60,285 bases of DNA from Myxococcales bacterium (GTDB lineage Bacteria > Myxococcota_A > Polyangia > Haliangiales > Haliangiaceae). This document shows, one piece after another, positions 46,948 to 59,623 of the stretch. Position 1 is the stretch's first letter. Every line of letters begins with the position of its first letter. The stretch spans positions 1 through 60,285 of the forward strand of contig JAEUJY010000151.1 in NCBI GenBank assembly GCA_016794525.1, read 5' to 3'. The position numbers were made by a program, and so were the translations under genes. A model generated the notes under the pieces. The model saw only the letters and a program-made list of their open reading frames with translations. It did not search any database and was not told the DNA's origin.

Positions 46948-47018
46948 AGTGGCTCGCGGGATTTGCACCCGCACGATCAGGGTGGAGGCCTGAGCTGCTG
47001 CTGTTACATCAGAGCCAC
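46948..47018 (-). tRNA. tRNA-Gly(TCC)-like, C33 and G55
   Basis: Acceptor GTGGCTC/GAGCCAC perfect, anticodon stem TCAGG/CCTGA with loop CCTCCAC (C33), T loop TGCAAAT. The D arm does not pair well; discriminator T. Confidence 0.7.
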
Positions 47019-47194
47019 GAGTCCGTTCGTATGACGCACCGTCTCGCCCTTCACGCTCACCGGTCACGATCACCGTCGAGGTGCACGGTGCACGGTTCAG
47101 GTTCACGGTTCCCGGTTCAGGTTCCCGTGCGAGCACCCGCCCGGTCGGCGCGCGCCACCCGGGAGGTGTGCGGACAGCCGTCCTGGAGGGGAGG

Positions 47195-47244
47195 CTCGGC
47201 GGGGGCATGACCCCGCCGAGGGGAGGCTCGGCGACGAGCCTCCC
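47195..47244. repeat. Abutting double hairpin, copy 3
   Basis: CTCGGCGGGG-GCATGA-CCCCGCCGAG (47195-47220) is directly followed by GGGAGGCTC-GGCGAC-GAGCCTCCC (47221-47244). It lies just past the 3' end of tRNA-Gly(GCC) in the minus direction, as copy 2 does for tRNA-Asn. Confidence 0.8.
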
Positions 47245-47253
47245 TGAAACGCG

Positions 47254-47324
47254 AGCAGATGGCGGGAATCGAACCCGCGATCCCGGTCTGGCGAACCGGT
47301 GTGTCACCACAACACTTCACCTGC
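47254..47324 (-). tRNA. tRNA-Gly(GCC), C33
   Basis: Acceptor GCAGGTG/CATCTGC, D arm GTGT/ACAC, anticodon stem CCGGT/ACCGG with loop TCGCCAG (C33), T arm GCGGG-TTCGATT-CCCGC. Confidence 0.82.
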
Positions 47325-47446
47325 GGCGGTGGGCCCGTGCGTCTGGAAGCGCGTGATCGGCGGATCACACACCTCGTGGAGCGCACGAGACACCTGACGA
47401 GTCATCGGGGCGGTCGGCGGACGTCGCGCCACGACACTCGCTAGCG

Positions 47447-47521
47447 TGAGCCGGGTGGGAATCGAACCCACGTCGGGACGGTTTAAGAAACCGCTGCAAA
47501 GCCAACGTTTGCTACCAGCTC
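47447..47521 (-). tRNA. tRNA-Lys(CTT), uninterrupted
   Basis: Acceptor GAGCTGG/CCGGCTC, D arm GCAAA/TTTGC, anticodon stem GCGGT/ACCGT with loop TTCTTAA (U33), T arm GTGGG-TTCGATT-CCCAC, discriminator A. All canonical positions are present. Confidence 0.88.
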
Positions 47522-47550
47522 GAGTACGGCATGCTTCTCCTCGGAAGCGG

Positions 47551-47623
47551 CCCCACTCTCTGGAATCGAACCAGAATCCTCCGGGTTTCGGCCGGCCGCG
47601 TAGACCACATACGCTAGAGTGGG
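47551..47623 (-). tRNA. tRNA-Phe(GAA), C33
   Basis: Acceptor CCCACTC/GAGTGGG, D arm GCGTA/TACGC, anticodon arm CCGG/CCGG with loop CCGAAAC (C33), T arm TCTGG-TTCGATT-CCAGA, discriminator G. Confidence 0.8.
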
Positions 47624-47826
47624 AGAGAGCCTCGGCGCCCCGCGATCGGGAATCGCGGCGACGCCGGGGATGAGCCTCGCGCGGATTACGGCCGCGCGAG
47701 CTCGTTTGCTGGGCGCCGTGCAAGGGCGCCCACGTCGTTCGTCTCTTCAGTTGTCAGGGATCGGCGTCGTCGGGGAGGCCGCGGGCACACCTCGGGCGTG
47801 ACCGCGTCCCGTCGAGGACGCAGCAG

Positions 47827-47899
47827 TACCGGACCCAGGAGTCGAACCTGGAGTTTTGCGGGTCAGAGCCGCCTGTCTTGCCGATTAGACGAGTCCGGT
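47827..47899 (-). tRNA. tRNA-Gln(CTG)
   Basis: Acceptor ACCGGAC/GTCCGGT, D arm GTCT/AGAC, anticodon arm GCGG/CCGC with loop CTCTGAC (U33), T arm CCAGG-TTCGACT-CCTGG, discriminator A. The 203 bases between it and Phe hold no recognisable feature. Confidence 0.85.
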
Positions 47900-47952
47900 A
47901 GACTCGATTGCTTGTGCGTGTCGCGAGGGCGAGAGGCCCTCAGATGCAGGCG

Positions 47953-48036
47953 TGGGACGTCCAGGAATCGAACCTGGCTGGTGTTGGACACATCGATTTT
48001 ACGGACCGCCTCGCCTCCATAGCGAGCTACCGTCCC
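47953..48036 (-). tRNA. tRNA-Tyr(GTA), C33
   Basis: 84 nt class II with long variable arm GTGT/ACAC, anticodon arm CGGT/ATCG with loop CCGTAAA (C33), T arm CCAGG-TTCGATT-CCTGG, discriminator A. The acceptor GGGACGG/ACGTCCC has one mismatch next to the D arm. First gene of the island. Confidence 0.78.
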
Positions 48037-48061
48037 GTGGGTGAAGGTGGCCGAAACGTCG

Positions 48062-48094
48062 AAGGGCCACCTGGGGTTCGCCCGGGTGGCCCTT
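48062..48094. other. Leader hairpin before the tRNA island
   Basis: AAGGGCCACC (48062-48071) pairs with GGTGGCCCTT (48085-48094) over an inner GGG-TTCG-CCC. It lies 26 bases upstream of tRNA-Tyr in the presumed island leader. It could be a processing site, an attenuator or a plus-strand terminator. Confidence 0.55.
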
Positions 48095-48479
48095 GGTTCA
48101 CTCGTCGAGAGACGAGCTAGACAAAGGCTCCGGGCGGCCGATCCTTGCTACCGATGGCGAGCTGCGAGACGAGCGCCATGCGACGCACGCACGTGGACTC
48201 TCCGCCTTCGCTGGCCAGGCGCGCGGCCCCGAACAGGGCAATCGCGGTTGGCAACGAATACGCGCACCAGCGCTCGGCCAGGACGGCGTTGCGGGTAGCG
48301 GTATGTGCGGAGTTGGTGAACATGGCGTGTTGGCTTTTTGGCGTGTGCTCGGTTGAGTCGTGGCTGCTGGCGTTGTGACGTCCGACGGAGACGTTCGTTC
48401 CAATTTTCTTTCCGACCGACCCCGTTCCGTCTCTCAAGCCGGCCGCGTTCACCCGAAGGCTCGCGCGACGAATGACCAA

Positions 48480-48508
48480 CTTCTAATCGTCCGCCCGGAG
48501 AAAGTCAA
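48480..48508 (-). promoter_or_regulatory. Candidate promoter of the tRNA island
   Basis: Minus strand: TTGACT (48508-48503), 17-base spacer, TAGAAG (48485-48480). A run of seven A lies just upstream of the -35, like an UP element. The plan (A-tract, TTGAC, 17 bases, TA-rich ending AAG) resembles the rrn promoter at 60047. The region 48095-48685 is less GC-rich than its surroundings and holds no convincing gene; two overlapping short frames (48117-48323 minus, 48145-48378 plus) look like chance. Confidence 0.6.
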
Positions 48509-48685
48509 ACACCTTTTTTTGAGAATGTTGGATGTCGCGTTGACTGCTGGAGTTTTTTCGCGCGCGGATCCGTCGTCGGGCGCGCGCGGTTCTCCGACGA
48601 GCCGGCCGCCCGCGTCGGTCGCCGGCCGCGTCTTTCCGCCCGCTGCCGCTGGCGCCGCCGGGCGTCGTCGAGTAAATCCGCGGGG

Positions 48686-51439
<2,754 letters not shown>

Positions 51440-51442
51440 CGG

Positions 51443-53554
51443 CTACGGCGTCACCGCGACGATCAGCACGTCGTCGTCGAGGCGGGCGTCGCCGATGTGG
51501 CCGTCGACCGCCGCCAGCGTCCCGTCGGCGACGTCGCCGGCGCGGCCCACCAGCTCGCGCAGCGTGCGCTGCAGCCGGCGCTCGCCCCACGCCGCCCCGT
51601 CGCGGTTGCAGGCGGCGACCACCCCGTCGGAGACCACCACGACGGCGTCGCCCGGCGCCAGCGTGTGGCTGGCCTCGCTGGCCCGCCAGTCGGGCTCGCC
51701 CAGCGGCGCGCCGCGACCGACCAGCGGCACCAGCTCGACGTCGTCGCCGCGCGGGCGCGTCAGGTAGCCGCCGCGGTGGCCGGCCAGCGCCATCGTCACC
51801 CGCGCCGGCGCGTCGGCGGTCGCGCGCTCGATCAGCAGCGCGGCGGCGGTGACGCGGTGCCGGCCGTTGTCGATCGCGCGGACCACGCCGTGGAGCAGCG
51901 TCAGCACCCCGAGCGGCGTCGCGGTGGGCTCGGCGAGCCCGATCGCGCTCTGGCACGCGCCGATCACCGCGGCCGACACCAGCGCGGCCGGCGTGCCGCG
52001 GCCGGCCACGTCGCCCACCAGCACGAAGCCGCGCCCGTCGGCCAGCTCGCCGGCGAACCACAGATCGCCGGCCACCCGCGGCGCCGGGTGGTAGGCCACC
52101 GCGACGTCGATGCCGGCCAGCGTGCGCCGGCCGCCGGACGCGCGGGCCTGGCGGACCACGTCGGCCAGCTCGACCTCGCGCGCCAGCTCGGTGCGGGCCT
52201 CGATGTCGCGGCGCAGCGAGTGCACGGTGTGGGCGCGGGCGATGGCCCGGGCCAGATCCTCGAGCTGGACGCGCTCCGAGTCGCGCATCGCCCGGTCGCC
52301 GGGCAGGTCGCCGACCAGCAGCCCGACCAGCGCGTCGCGCTCGCACAGCGGCACGACGACGTCGGCGCCGAGCTCGGCGACCCAGGCCATCATCGTCGGG
52401 CGAAGCGGCCCCAGCCGCTCGGTCACCAGGTCGCCGATCGGCAGCGGCCGCGCCTGCTGCACCAGGAACGCGCGGATCTCCGCCGGCACCGCCAGCGGCG
52501 TCGCGCCGCGGCCGCCGGCCGCCGGCCGCAGGTCGCCGGTGCCGAACCACACCCGCACGTGGACCAGGAGGCCCGCCGCGGCCAGCAGCTCGCTGGCGGT
52601 CGCCGCCAGCTCGTCGTCGTGCTCGGCCAGATCGATCGCGTCGCGCAGCGCGACCACCTTCTTGTCGCGGGCCTGGGGCGGCGGGGCCGCCATCGCCAGC
52701 GTGCGGCCGATCGCGACCATCGCCGCCGCGTAGCCGGCGGTGACGACCGCCAGGATCGCCGGCGTGCGGATCGCCATCGCCAGCACCATCACCGCCGCCG
52801 CGCCGGCGATGGCCACCCCGGCCTCGATCACCGCGGCGCGGTCGACGCCGCGCTGGTTCAGCACGTCGCCCGCGAAGATCGCGTACAGCGACAGGCCGAC
52901 CGCGATCAGGCGGGGCAGCCACGACACCGGGTACACGCCGAAGACGCCGTAGGTGAGGAAGATGTCGCTGATCGCCAGCACCGCGAGCACGCCGACGCCC
53001 AGCACCGCCTTGCGCGAGGTGGCGCGCACGAGGCGATCGACCGACGCGCCGCGGGTCGCCCACGCGCCGTAGGCGACGCACGCCGGGATCGACGTGACGA
53101 ACAGGCCGTACAGGTAGCCGGCGCGCGGGTAGGGCAGCCCCCAGCCGGTCGGCGCGATCGACGCGACCACCGTCGACGACGCCGCGCACACCACCATCAG
53201 CGTCGCGTTGATCACCACCGACGCGACGACGATCCGGCGGTGGCCCTCGATCCGGCCGGCGACCCCGAGCATGACGATCAACAGGCCCGAGCCGACCAGC
53301 GGGATCGGCGCGAACGCGGCGCGCATGAACGGCAGCAGCGACGGCCCGTCGTCGACGCACGCGCCCAGCGCGGTGGTCGCCGCCCACGGCAGCGCGCACA
53401 GCCCGATCATCGTGAACCCGAGCCGCACGACGACCTCGCCGCGGACCAGCGCCGGCACCAGCGCCAGCGCCGCCAGCCCGACCGCCAGCGCCAGGAACGG
53501 CAGCGCGGTCAGATGAAAGCTGAGGGCGACCGGCACGGCCGCTGATCGTATCAC
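51443..53554 (-). CDS. Membrane SpoIIE-type PP2C phosphatase with GAF-like domain
   Basis: A 703-residue sensor phosphatase. The first 290 residues hold about eight to nine hydrophobic segments of 7TM-sensor type. A GAF-like region follows (about 320-460, ADVVVPLCERDALVGLLVGDL), then the SpoIIE domain (480-703): VAGDLWFAG, VGDVAGRGTPAALV, ALAGHRGGYL, AVVVVSDGV and DDDVLIVAV. It should dephosphorylate an anti-sigma antagonist-like protein. GTG 53554 is used; GTG 53536 is possible. Convergent with the long Hsp70, three bases between stops. Confidence 0.82.
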   Translation of the reverse strand: MIRSAAVPVALSFHLTALPFLALAVGLAALALVPALVRGEVVVRLGFTMIGLCALPWAATTALGACVDDGPSLLPFMRAAFAPIPLVGSGLLIVMLGVAGRIEGHRRIVVASVVINATLMVVCAASSTVVASIAPTGWGLPYPRAGYLYGLFVTSIPACVAYGAWATRGASVDRLVRATSRKAVLGVGVLAVLAISDIFLTYGVFGVYPVSWLPRLIAVGLSLYAIFAGDVLNQRGVDRAAVIEAGVAIAGAAAVMVLAMAIRTPAILAVVTAGYAAAMVAIGRTLAMAAPPPQARDKKVVALRDAIDLAEHDDELAATASELLAAAGLLVHVRVWFGTGDLRPAAGGRGATPLAVPAEIRAFLVQQARPLPIGDLVTERLGPLRPTMMAWVAELGADVVVPLCERDALVGLLVGDLPGDRAMRDSERVQLEDLARAIARAHTVHSLRRDIEARTELAREVELADVVRQARASGGRRTLAGIDVAVAYHPAPRVAGDLWFAGELADGRGFVLVGDVAGRGTPAALVSAAVIGACQSAIGLAEPTATPLGVLTLLHGVVRAIDNGRHRVTAAALLIERATADAPARVTMALAGHRGGYLTRPRGDDVELVPLVGRGAPLGEPDWRASEASHTLAPGDAVVVVSDGVVAACNRDGAAWGERRLQRTLRELVGRAGDVADGTLAAVDGHIGDARLDDDVLIVAVTP

Positions 53555-53608
53555 CGCGGGGCCGTACGCTGGCTCGCGTCCCGTCGCCCGTGATATCACC
53601 GAGCGTCC

Positions 53609-54289
53609 GTGTCTCGTCGTGCCGTCCGCATCCGCGCCCAGCTCGCCGCCACCGTCCATCCGGTCGCTGGCGACCTGTTCGTGTGCCAGACCCGCGATGT
53701 GTCGTCGGTCGGTTGCTTCCTCGACACCGCCGCGCCGCTCGATCTCGGCGCGCACCTCAGCATCACGATCTTCGATCGCACCCGCGGCGCGCCGATCGAG
53801 GTGACCGGCGCGGTGACCCGCGTGCTGACCGGCGCCAACCCCGGGCTCGGCGTCCGCCTCGACGCGCCGCCCGACGACTGGAAGATCATGGTGGCGGTGC
53901 TGGCCCACGCGACCAGCGCCACCGACAAGCCGGCGCGGCGGCTGCGGGTGCTGGTGGTCGGCGACGAGCGGCGGCAGCGCGGCGCGCTGGCGCTGTACGT
54001 GACCAGCGGCTGGGACGTGCAGTTCGCGACCGACCTCGACGGCACCGTCGAGGCGCTGCGCGGCGTCCACCTCGACGCGGTGATCGCCGAGCACGACGTC
54101 TCCGATCAGCGGTGGCAGGACGTGCTGGGCGCGGCGCGCCGGCTGCAACCGACGACGCGCCGGATCGTGCGCGGGGCCAGCGACGGGCCGCCGCCGCTGC
54201 CGCCGCTGGTCCACCGCTTCGTCGATCGCGAGGCCGGCCTCGACGCGCTGCTCGACGCGCTGACCGCCGACATCGCCCAGAACGCGTGA
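53609..54289 (+). CDS. PilZ domain protein with pseudo-receiver domain
   Basis: A 226-residue protein. Residues 1-95 form a PilZ domain with the c-di-GMP motifs RRAVRIRAQ (RxxxR) and DVSSVGCFLDT (D-x-S-x2-G). Residues 110-220 resemble a receiver (LRVLVVGDERRQRGALALYV, LDAVIAEHDVSDQ), but the phosphoacceptor position is Glu rather than Asp, so it probably is not phosphorylated. GTG 53609 starts directly before the PilZ motif. It is divergent from the phosphatase gene. Confidence 0.78.
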   Translation: MSRRAVRIRAQLAATVHPVAGDLFVCQTRDVSSVGCFLDTAAPLDLGAHLSITIFDRTRGAPIEVTGAVTRVLTGANPGLGVRLDAPPDDWKIMVAVLAHATSATDKPARRLRVLVVGDERRQRGALALYVTSGWDVQFATDLDGTVEALRGVHLDAVIAEHDVSDQRWQDVLGAARRLQPTTRRIVRGASDGPPPLPPLVHRFVDREAGLDALLDALTADIAQNA

Positions 54290-54305
54290 GCGCGCCGCGG
54301 CGCGG

Positions 54306-56324
54306 TCAGCGCTGCGGCAGGATCGTCACGGCCCACGCGACGTCGACGCCGGGCAGCGCGCCCTTGGCCGCGTCGCGGTCGGTGCGGCGCAGCGTGAGCA
54401 CGTCGCCGGTGGCGAGCGTCAGCGCCGCGCGCCCGGGGCCGCGGTCGCGACCGTCGGGGCCGCGCCAGCTCAGCGGCAGCGGCGCCGGCGCGGTCACCTC
54501 GACGACGACCGGGCCCGGCGGGCCGGTCCAGCGCAGCGCGTCGACGTCGGCGCGGGCCTCGAGGTGGCCCCGCACGGCGGCCGACGGCGCGACGGCGAGC
54601 GCGTCGCTGACGTCGCCGTTGGGCTCGCGCTCCCACTCCGGCGCCGGCGGCTCCTCGTGCACCGTCAGGCGGTACCGATCCGAGACGTTCTCGACCGGCA
54701 GCGCCGACGTCATGACCTCGCTGACCTCGATCGTCACCGGGCCATCGACCCGCCGGGCGTACAGCCGCTCGTCGCCGGCGACGCCCTGCTCGTCGGCGCT
54801 GGCCACGATCTCGCCGCCGTCGTCGCGCAGCGTCACCGCGACGTCGATGTTGGGCAGCCCGGTGAGCTCGATCGTCAGCGCGCCGGCGCCCCGCCGCGGC
54901 AGCCGGAACAGATCGACGTCGGGCTCGGTCGGCGAGCGCCGGCGCCCCAGCACGCCGGTGACGGTCGCGTCGGCGGCGATCCGGTTGGCGTGCGGGCGAT
55001 CGTCGTTGGGCTCGCGCTCGGCGCGCACCGGCGCCTCGGTGCGCCAGTGCAGCCACCACGCGGCGCCGGCGCCCAGCGCGCCCACCACCGCCAGCGCGGT
55101 GCCCATCGCCAGCCAGCGGCCGCGACGCAGCGAGCGCTCGTAGCCGTCGATGTCGGCGCGGCGCAGCCGCAGCTCCGACATCGGCTCGTCGTCCTCGGTC
55201 AGCGCCCGCCGCCCGCGGCCGCTGGACCCGGGCTGGGCGCGCTGCGCCGCCAGCGTCGCGCGATCGCCGACCAGCGCGGCGTAGGCGTCGTCGATCGCCG
55301 CGGCCAGCGCCGCGGCCGACGCCCACCGCGCCGCCGGATCCTTGGCCAGCGCGCGCAGCACCAGCGCGTCGACCTCGGGCTCGATGCCCAGCGTCGGCGC
55401 GCGCGCCGACGGCGGCTCGACCTCGGCGGTGAGGTGCTTGGTCAGGACGCCGACCGCGGTCGCGCCGGTGAAGACGTACTGGCCGGTGAGCAGGCGGTAC
55501 ATCAGCGCGCCCATCGCGTAGACGTCGGTGCGCGCGTCGACCTCGTCGCCGCGGATCTGCTCGGGCGCCATGAAGTACGGCGTGCCGACGATCTGCGTCT
55601 GGTCGCTGACGTCGGGCGCGCCGGCGTGGGCCAGCTTGGCCAGCCCGAAGTCGAGCACCTTGGCGAAGTCGCGGCCGCCGGTGGTGCGGGTCACCAGCAC
55701 GTTGTCGGGCTTGAGATCGCGGTGGACGATCCCGAGCTCGTGGGCCTCGCCCAGCGCGCCGAGGATCTGGGTCAGCAGCGGCGCCGCGCGGGCGAACGGC
55801 AGCGGCCCGTCGCGCTCGACGACCGTCGCCAGATCCTGGCCGCGCACGTACTCCATGATCAGGTACAGCGCGCCCTGCGCGGCGCCGAAGTCGAAGACCT
55901 GCACCGCGTTGGGGTGCTGCAGCCGCGACACCGCCGCCGCCTCGCGCTCGAACCGCTGGATCACGTCGGGATCGTCGGCGAGGTCGCGGTGCAACACCTT
56001 CATCGCCGCGATCTTGCCCATGCGGACGTGCTCGACCTTGTAGACCACGCCCATGCCGCCGCGGCCGATCACCTCGAGCACGCGGTAGCGTCCGTCGACG
56101 ATGACGCCGAGCCACGCCTGGTTGGAGGCCGAGACCCGGCGATCGGCGCGCGCGGTGGCCGCCACGCCGGGGCGGGTGTCGCCGGTCAGCGTCTCGCGCG
56201 CCGCCGCCAGGTCGATCGCCGACACCCGCAGCATGTCGGCCCCGCACTCCGAGCAGAACGCCTGCGGCACCGGATAGCTGGCGCGACAGCGCGGGCAGAA
56301 GTGGCGGGGCGCCGGGGTCGACAC
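54306..56324 (-). CDS. Ser/Thr protein kinase with zinc ribbon and PPC-like sensor repeats
   Basis: A 672-residue membrane kinase. It begins with a zinc ribbon (FCPRCRASYPVPQAFCSECGADM). The kinase domain (about 75-340) has VIGRGGMGVVYKVEH, AAMKVLH, IVHRDLKPDNVLV, VLDFGLAK and APEQIRGDE, all active-type. A membrane helix (WLAMGTALAVVGALGAGAAWW) follows. The outside part carries two EREPND/EREPNG motifs with later DVD-x-F/L-R, typical of bacterial pre-peptidase C-terminal (PPC) domains. GTG 56333 would add three residues. Last gene of a four-gene unit. Confidence 0.85.
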   Translation of the reverse strand: MSTPAPRHFCPRCRASYPVPQAFCSECGADMLRVSAIDLAAARETLTGDTRPGVAATARADRRVSASNQAWLGVIVDGRYRVLEVIGRGGMGVVYKVEHVRMGKIAAMKVLHRDLADDPDVIQRFEREAAAVSRLQHPNAVQVFDFGAAQGALYLIMEYVRGQDLATVVERDGPLPFARAAPLLTQILGALGEAHELGIVHRDLKPDNVLVTRTTGGRDFAKVLDFGLAKLAHAGAPDVSDQTQIVGTPYFMAPEQIRGDEVDARTDVYAMGALMYRLLTGQYVFTGATAVGVLTKHLTAEVEPPSARAPTLGIEPEVDALVLRALAKDPAARWASAAALAAAIDDAYAALVGDRATLAAQRAQPGSSGRGRRALTEDDEPMSELRLRRADIDGYERSLRRGRWLAMGTALAVVGALGAGAAWWLHWRTEAPVRAEREPNDDRPHANRIAADATVTGVLGRRRSPTEPDVDLFRLPRRGAGALTIELTGLPNIDVAVTLRDDGGEIVASADEQGVAGDERLYARRVDGPVTIEVSEVMTSALPVENVSDRYRLTVHEEPPAPEWEREPNGDVSDALAVAPSAAVRGHLEARADVDALRWTGPPGPVVVEVTAPAPLPLSWRGPDGRDRGPGRAALTLATGDVLTLRRTDRDAAKGALPGVDVAWAVTILPQR

Positions 56325-56365
56325 CGACGACACCGTAGCACCGAATCCGGGCGCGATCGAAGCGG

Positions 56366-57385
56366 CTACGGCGACGTCAGCAGCCGCCAGCGCACCGCGC
56401 CGCGCTCGATCGTCACGATCGGGATCGCCGACGTCGCGCGCGCGCCGGCGGCGTCGAACCGCGGCACCGGATCGAGCGACCCGGCCGCGATGCCGACCAC
56501 GCCGTCGCCGTCGCGCTCGCCGGCCGTGGCGGGGGCGCCGAGCGGCGCGTGCAGCACGGCCGCCAGCGACGCCACGGTCGCGGTCAGGCCCGGATCGCCG
56601 GCGTGGACGCCCCCGACCAGGCGGTCGCTGGCGCCGCCCTGGGGCGCGGTCGCGGTCGCCAGCACCGCCGGCCGGGTCTCGGCCAGGGCCTGCGCCGCGG
56701 CCACGATCGCCGTCGCGTCGGCGCCGTCGTGGACGCAGCCGTCGCTGGCCGCCGCCAGCCGCTCCGGGTACGAAGCGCCGGGCAGCGTCGCCACGACCGC
56801 CGCGCCGCCATCGAGCAGCCGCAGGTCGCTGCCGTCGACGATCGGCGCGCCGGCCTGGGCCAGCGCGGCCACCGCCGCTCGGTGCGCCGGCCACGCCTCG
56901 GCGGTGCCGGGGACGGCCACCGTCAGCCACGCCGGATCGGTCAGCGCGCCCAGGCTGGCCGTCAGCTCGGCCTCGGTGGTGCCCATCCCGCCCAGCGCGA
57001 TCACCAGGTCGACGTGGGCGTCGCGCAGCGCCGCGCGCCACGCCGCGTCGGCGGCGCCGCGGGCGTCGGCCACCGCCGCCACGGTCAGGCTGGCGCCGGC
57101 GCTGGTCAGCGTGCGCTGCTGGCGGCGCCAGGTCCGGTCGCCGGCCGTCAGCTCGCCCGCGGTCGTCACCGGCGCCAGCGTCGCGCACCGCCACGGCGCC
57201 ACCTCGAGCGCCGCGCGATCGAGCGCCGCGGCCAGCCCCGCCGCCGCCACCTCGCCGGCGCCGCGCCGGCCGCCGCCACCGCCCGAGCCGCACGCCGCCA
57301 ACGTCAGCGCCAGCGCGGCCGCGCTCGAAGCGCCCGCCGCGTAGACCCAGCGAGATGGCCGCGCTGGCGCTCGGCTACGGCGCAT
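56366..57385 (-). CDS. Lipoprotein of unknown function in kinase operon
   Basis: A 339-residue lipoprotein (LALTLAACGSGGGGG). The body is Ala-rich alpha/beta sequence with VDLVIALGGMGTTEAEL and AGAPIVDGSDLRLLDGGAAVV, a layout reminiscent of 5'-nucleotidase or metallophosphoesterase relatives but without metal ligands. No enzyme function is claimed. Its ATG lies 11 bases inside the end of the LysM gene. Confidence 0.55.
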   Translation of the reverse strand: MRRSRAPARPSRWVYAAGASSAAALALTLAACGSGGGGGRRGAGEVAAAGLAAALDRAALEVAPWRCATLAPVTTAGELTAGDRTWRRQQRTLTSAGASLTVAAVADARGAADAAWRAALRDAHVDLVIALGGMGTTEAELTASLGALTDPAWLTVAVPGTAEAWPAHRAAVAALAQAGAPIVDGSDLRLLDGGAAVVATLPGASYPERLAAASDGCVHDGADATAIVAAAQALAETRPAVLATATAPQGGASDRLVGGVHAGDPGLTATVASLAAVLHAPLGAPATAGERDGDGVVGIAAGSLDPVPRFDAAGARATSAIPIVTIERGAVRWRLLTSP

Positions 57386-58279
57386 CGGCCAGCTGCCCGC
57401 CCGCCTTCTTCCACACCGCGACGATCCGCGGCGAGTAGCGGTAGGTCGACATCGTCGTCCGCGGCCGGCGCTCGAGCACCCGCTGGAACGACGCCCGCGC
57501 CGACACCTCGTCGTCGAGCGCCACGTAGGCCGCGCCGAGCAGCTGGCCCAACGCCGCGGCGCGGTCGGTGTCGACGAAGTCGAGGTCCACCGCGATCAGC
57601 TCGCGCTTGACGTCGCCGTACGCGCCGGCCCGCCACGCGTCGGTCGCGCGCGGCAACACCTGGCTGGCCAGCTCCATCATCTGCTCGCGCTTCTGGGTGC
57701 GCGCCTTCGACTCGGCGTCGACCGGCGGCATCGCCGACGCGCGCACCTTGACGTGGTTGATCGGGATGACGATCGACTCGCCGGCGGCGAGCGTGTCGCG
57801 ATCGAGGAAGTTGTAGCCGCGGAGCAGCGGCGCGTTCTTGCTGTCGCCGAAGTACGCCGCGGCGATCGCCGCCAGCGTCTCGTCGCCGGCCGCGGTGTGG
57901 ACGACGTGGAACGGGATCGTCAGCGTCGCGCCGGCGGCGAGGCTGTCGGCGGGATCGACGCCGTTGAACTCGGCGAGGTACGGCGCGCGGCGCTTGTCGC
58001 CGAGGTAGGCCTGGGCCAGCCCCTCGAGCGTGTCGCCGACCGCGGCGGTCACCGTGCGCGACACCGGGATGCGCAGCTTCTCGCCCGGCTTGAGCGGCCG
58101 CGGGTGGTCGAGCTTGTTCGCCACCATGATGAAGACCGCGTGGTTGCGATCGCCGTAGTACTCGGCGGCCAGCAGCGCCAGCGAGTCGCCGGGCCGCACC
58201 TTGTACGTCAGGTAGTCGCGATCGGCGCGCGCCGGCGCGGCCAGCAGCGCGCACACCGCGAGGGCGAGCAGCGCGCGCT

Positions 58280-58283
<4 letters not shown>
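57375..58283 (-). CDS. Exported protein with LysM-type repeats
   Basis: A 302-residue periplasmic or surface protein. After the signal peptide (LLALAVCALLAAPARA-D) come three LysM-like units, each opening with V-x-x-GDTL/GDSL/GDET and ending in a PGEKLRIP, AGATLTIP or AGESIVIP strand. They should bind peptidoglycan or chitin-like glycans. A C-terminal helical part follows. The GTG start at 58283 overlaps the kinase stop as GTGA. Confidence 0.82.

Positions 58284-59623
<1,340 letters not shown>

Larger units (their letters stand above)
40244..48036 (-). other. tRNA island: about 39 tRNA and tRNA-like genes plus HNH, Ro60 and structured elements
   Basis: All tRNA genes read on the minus strand, most only 2-40 bases apart, from Tyr(GTA) at 48036 to Glu(TTC) at 40244. 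Anticodons for all 20 amino acids are readable. Most have C or G at position 34, the set that reads GC-ending codons of a GC-rich genome. Acceptor arms differ between genes but pair correctly, so selection on structure is visible. CCA is not encoded. At least 14 have C33 and 11 have G55 in the T loop, residues that are almost always U. Two protein genes lie inside in the same orientation. Confidence 0.85.

Noticed and set aside
40244-48036. Prophage or plasmid tRNA cluster
   Set aside because: No integrase, capsid, tail, terminase or replication gene is visible, so phage origin is possible but not shown.
40244-48036. tRNA-Sec gene to go with the SelW-like gene
   Set aside because: No gene with a TCA anticodon and an extended acceptor arm was found among the island tRNAs.
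48117-48323. Small minus-strand gene upstream of the tRNA island (68 codons)
   Set aside because: No ribosome site, no recognisable family, and an overlapping plus-strand frame of equal quality; more likely untranslated leader.
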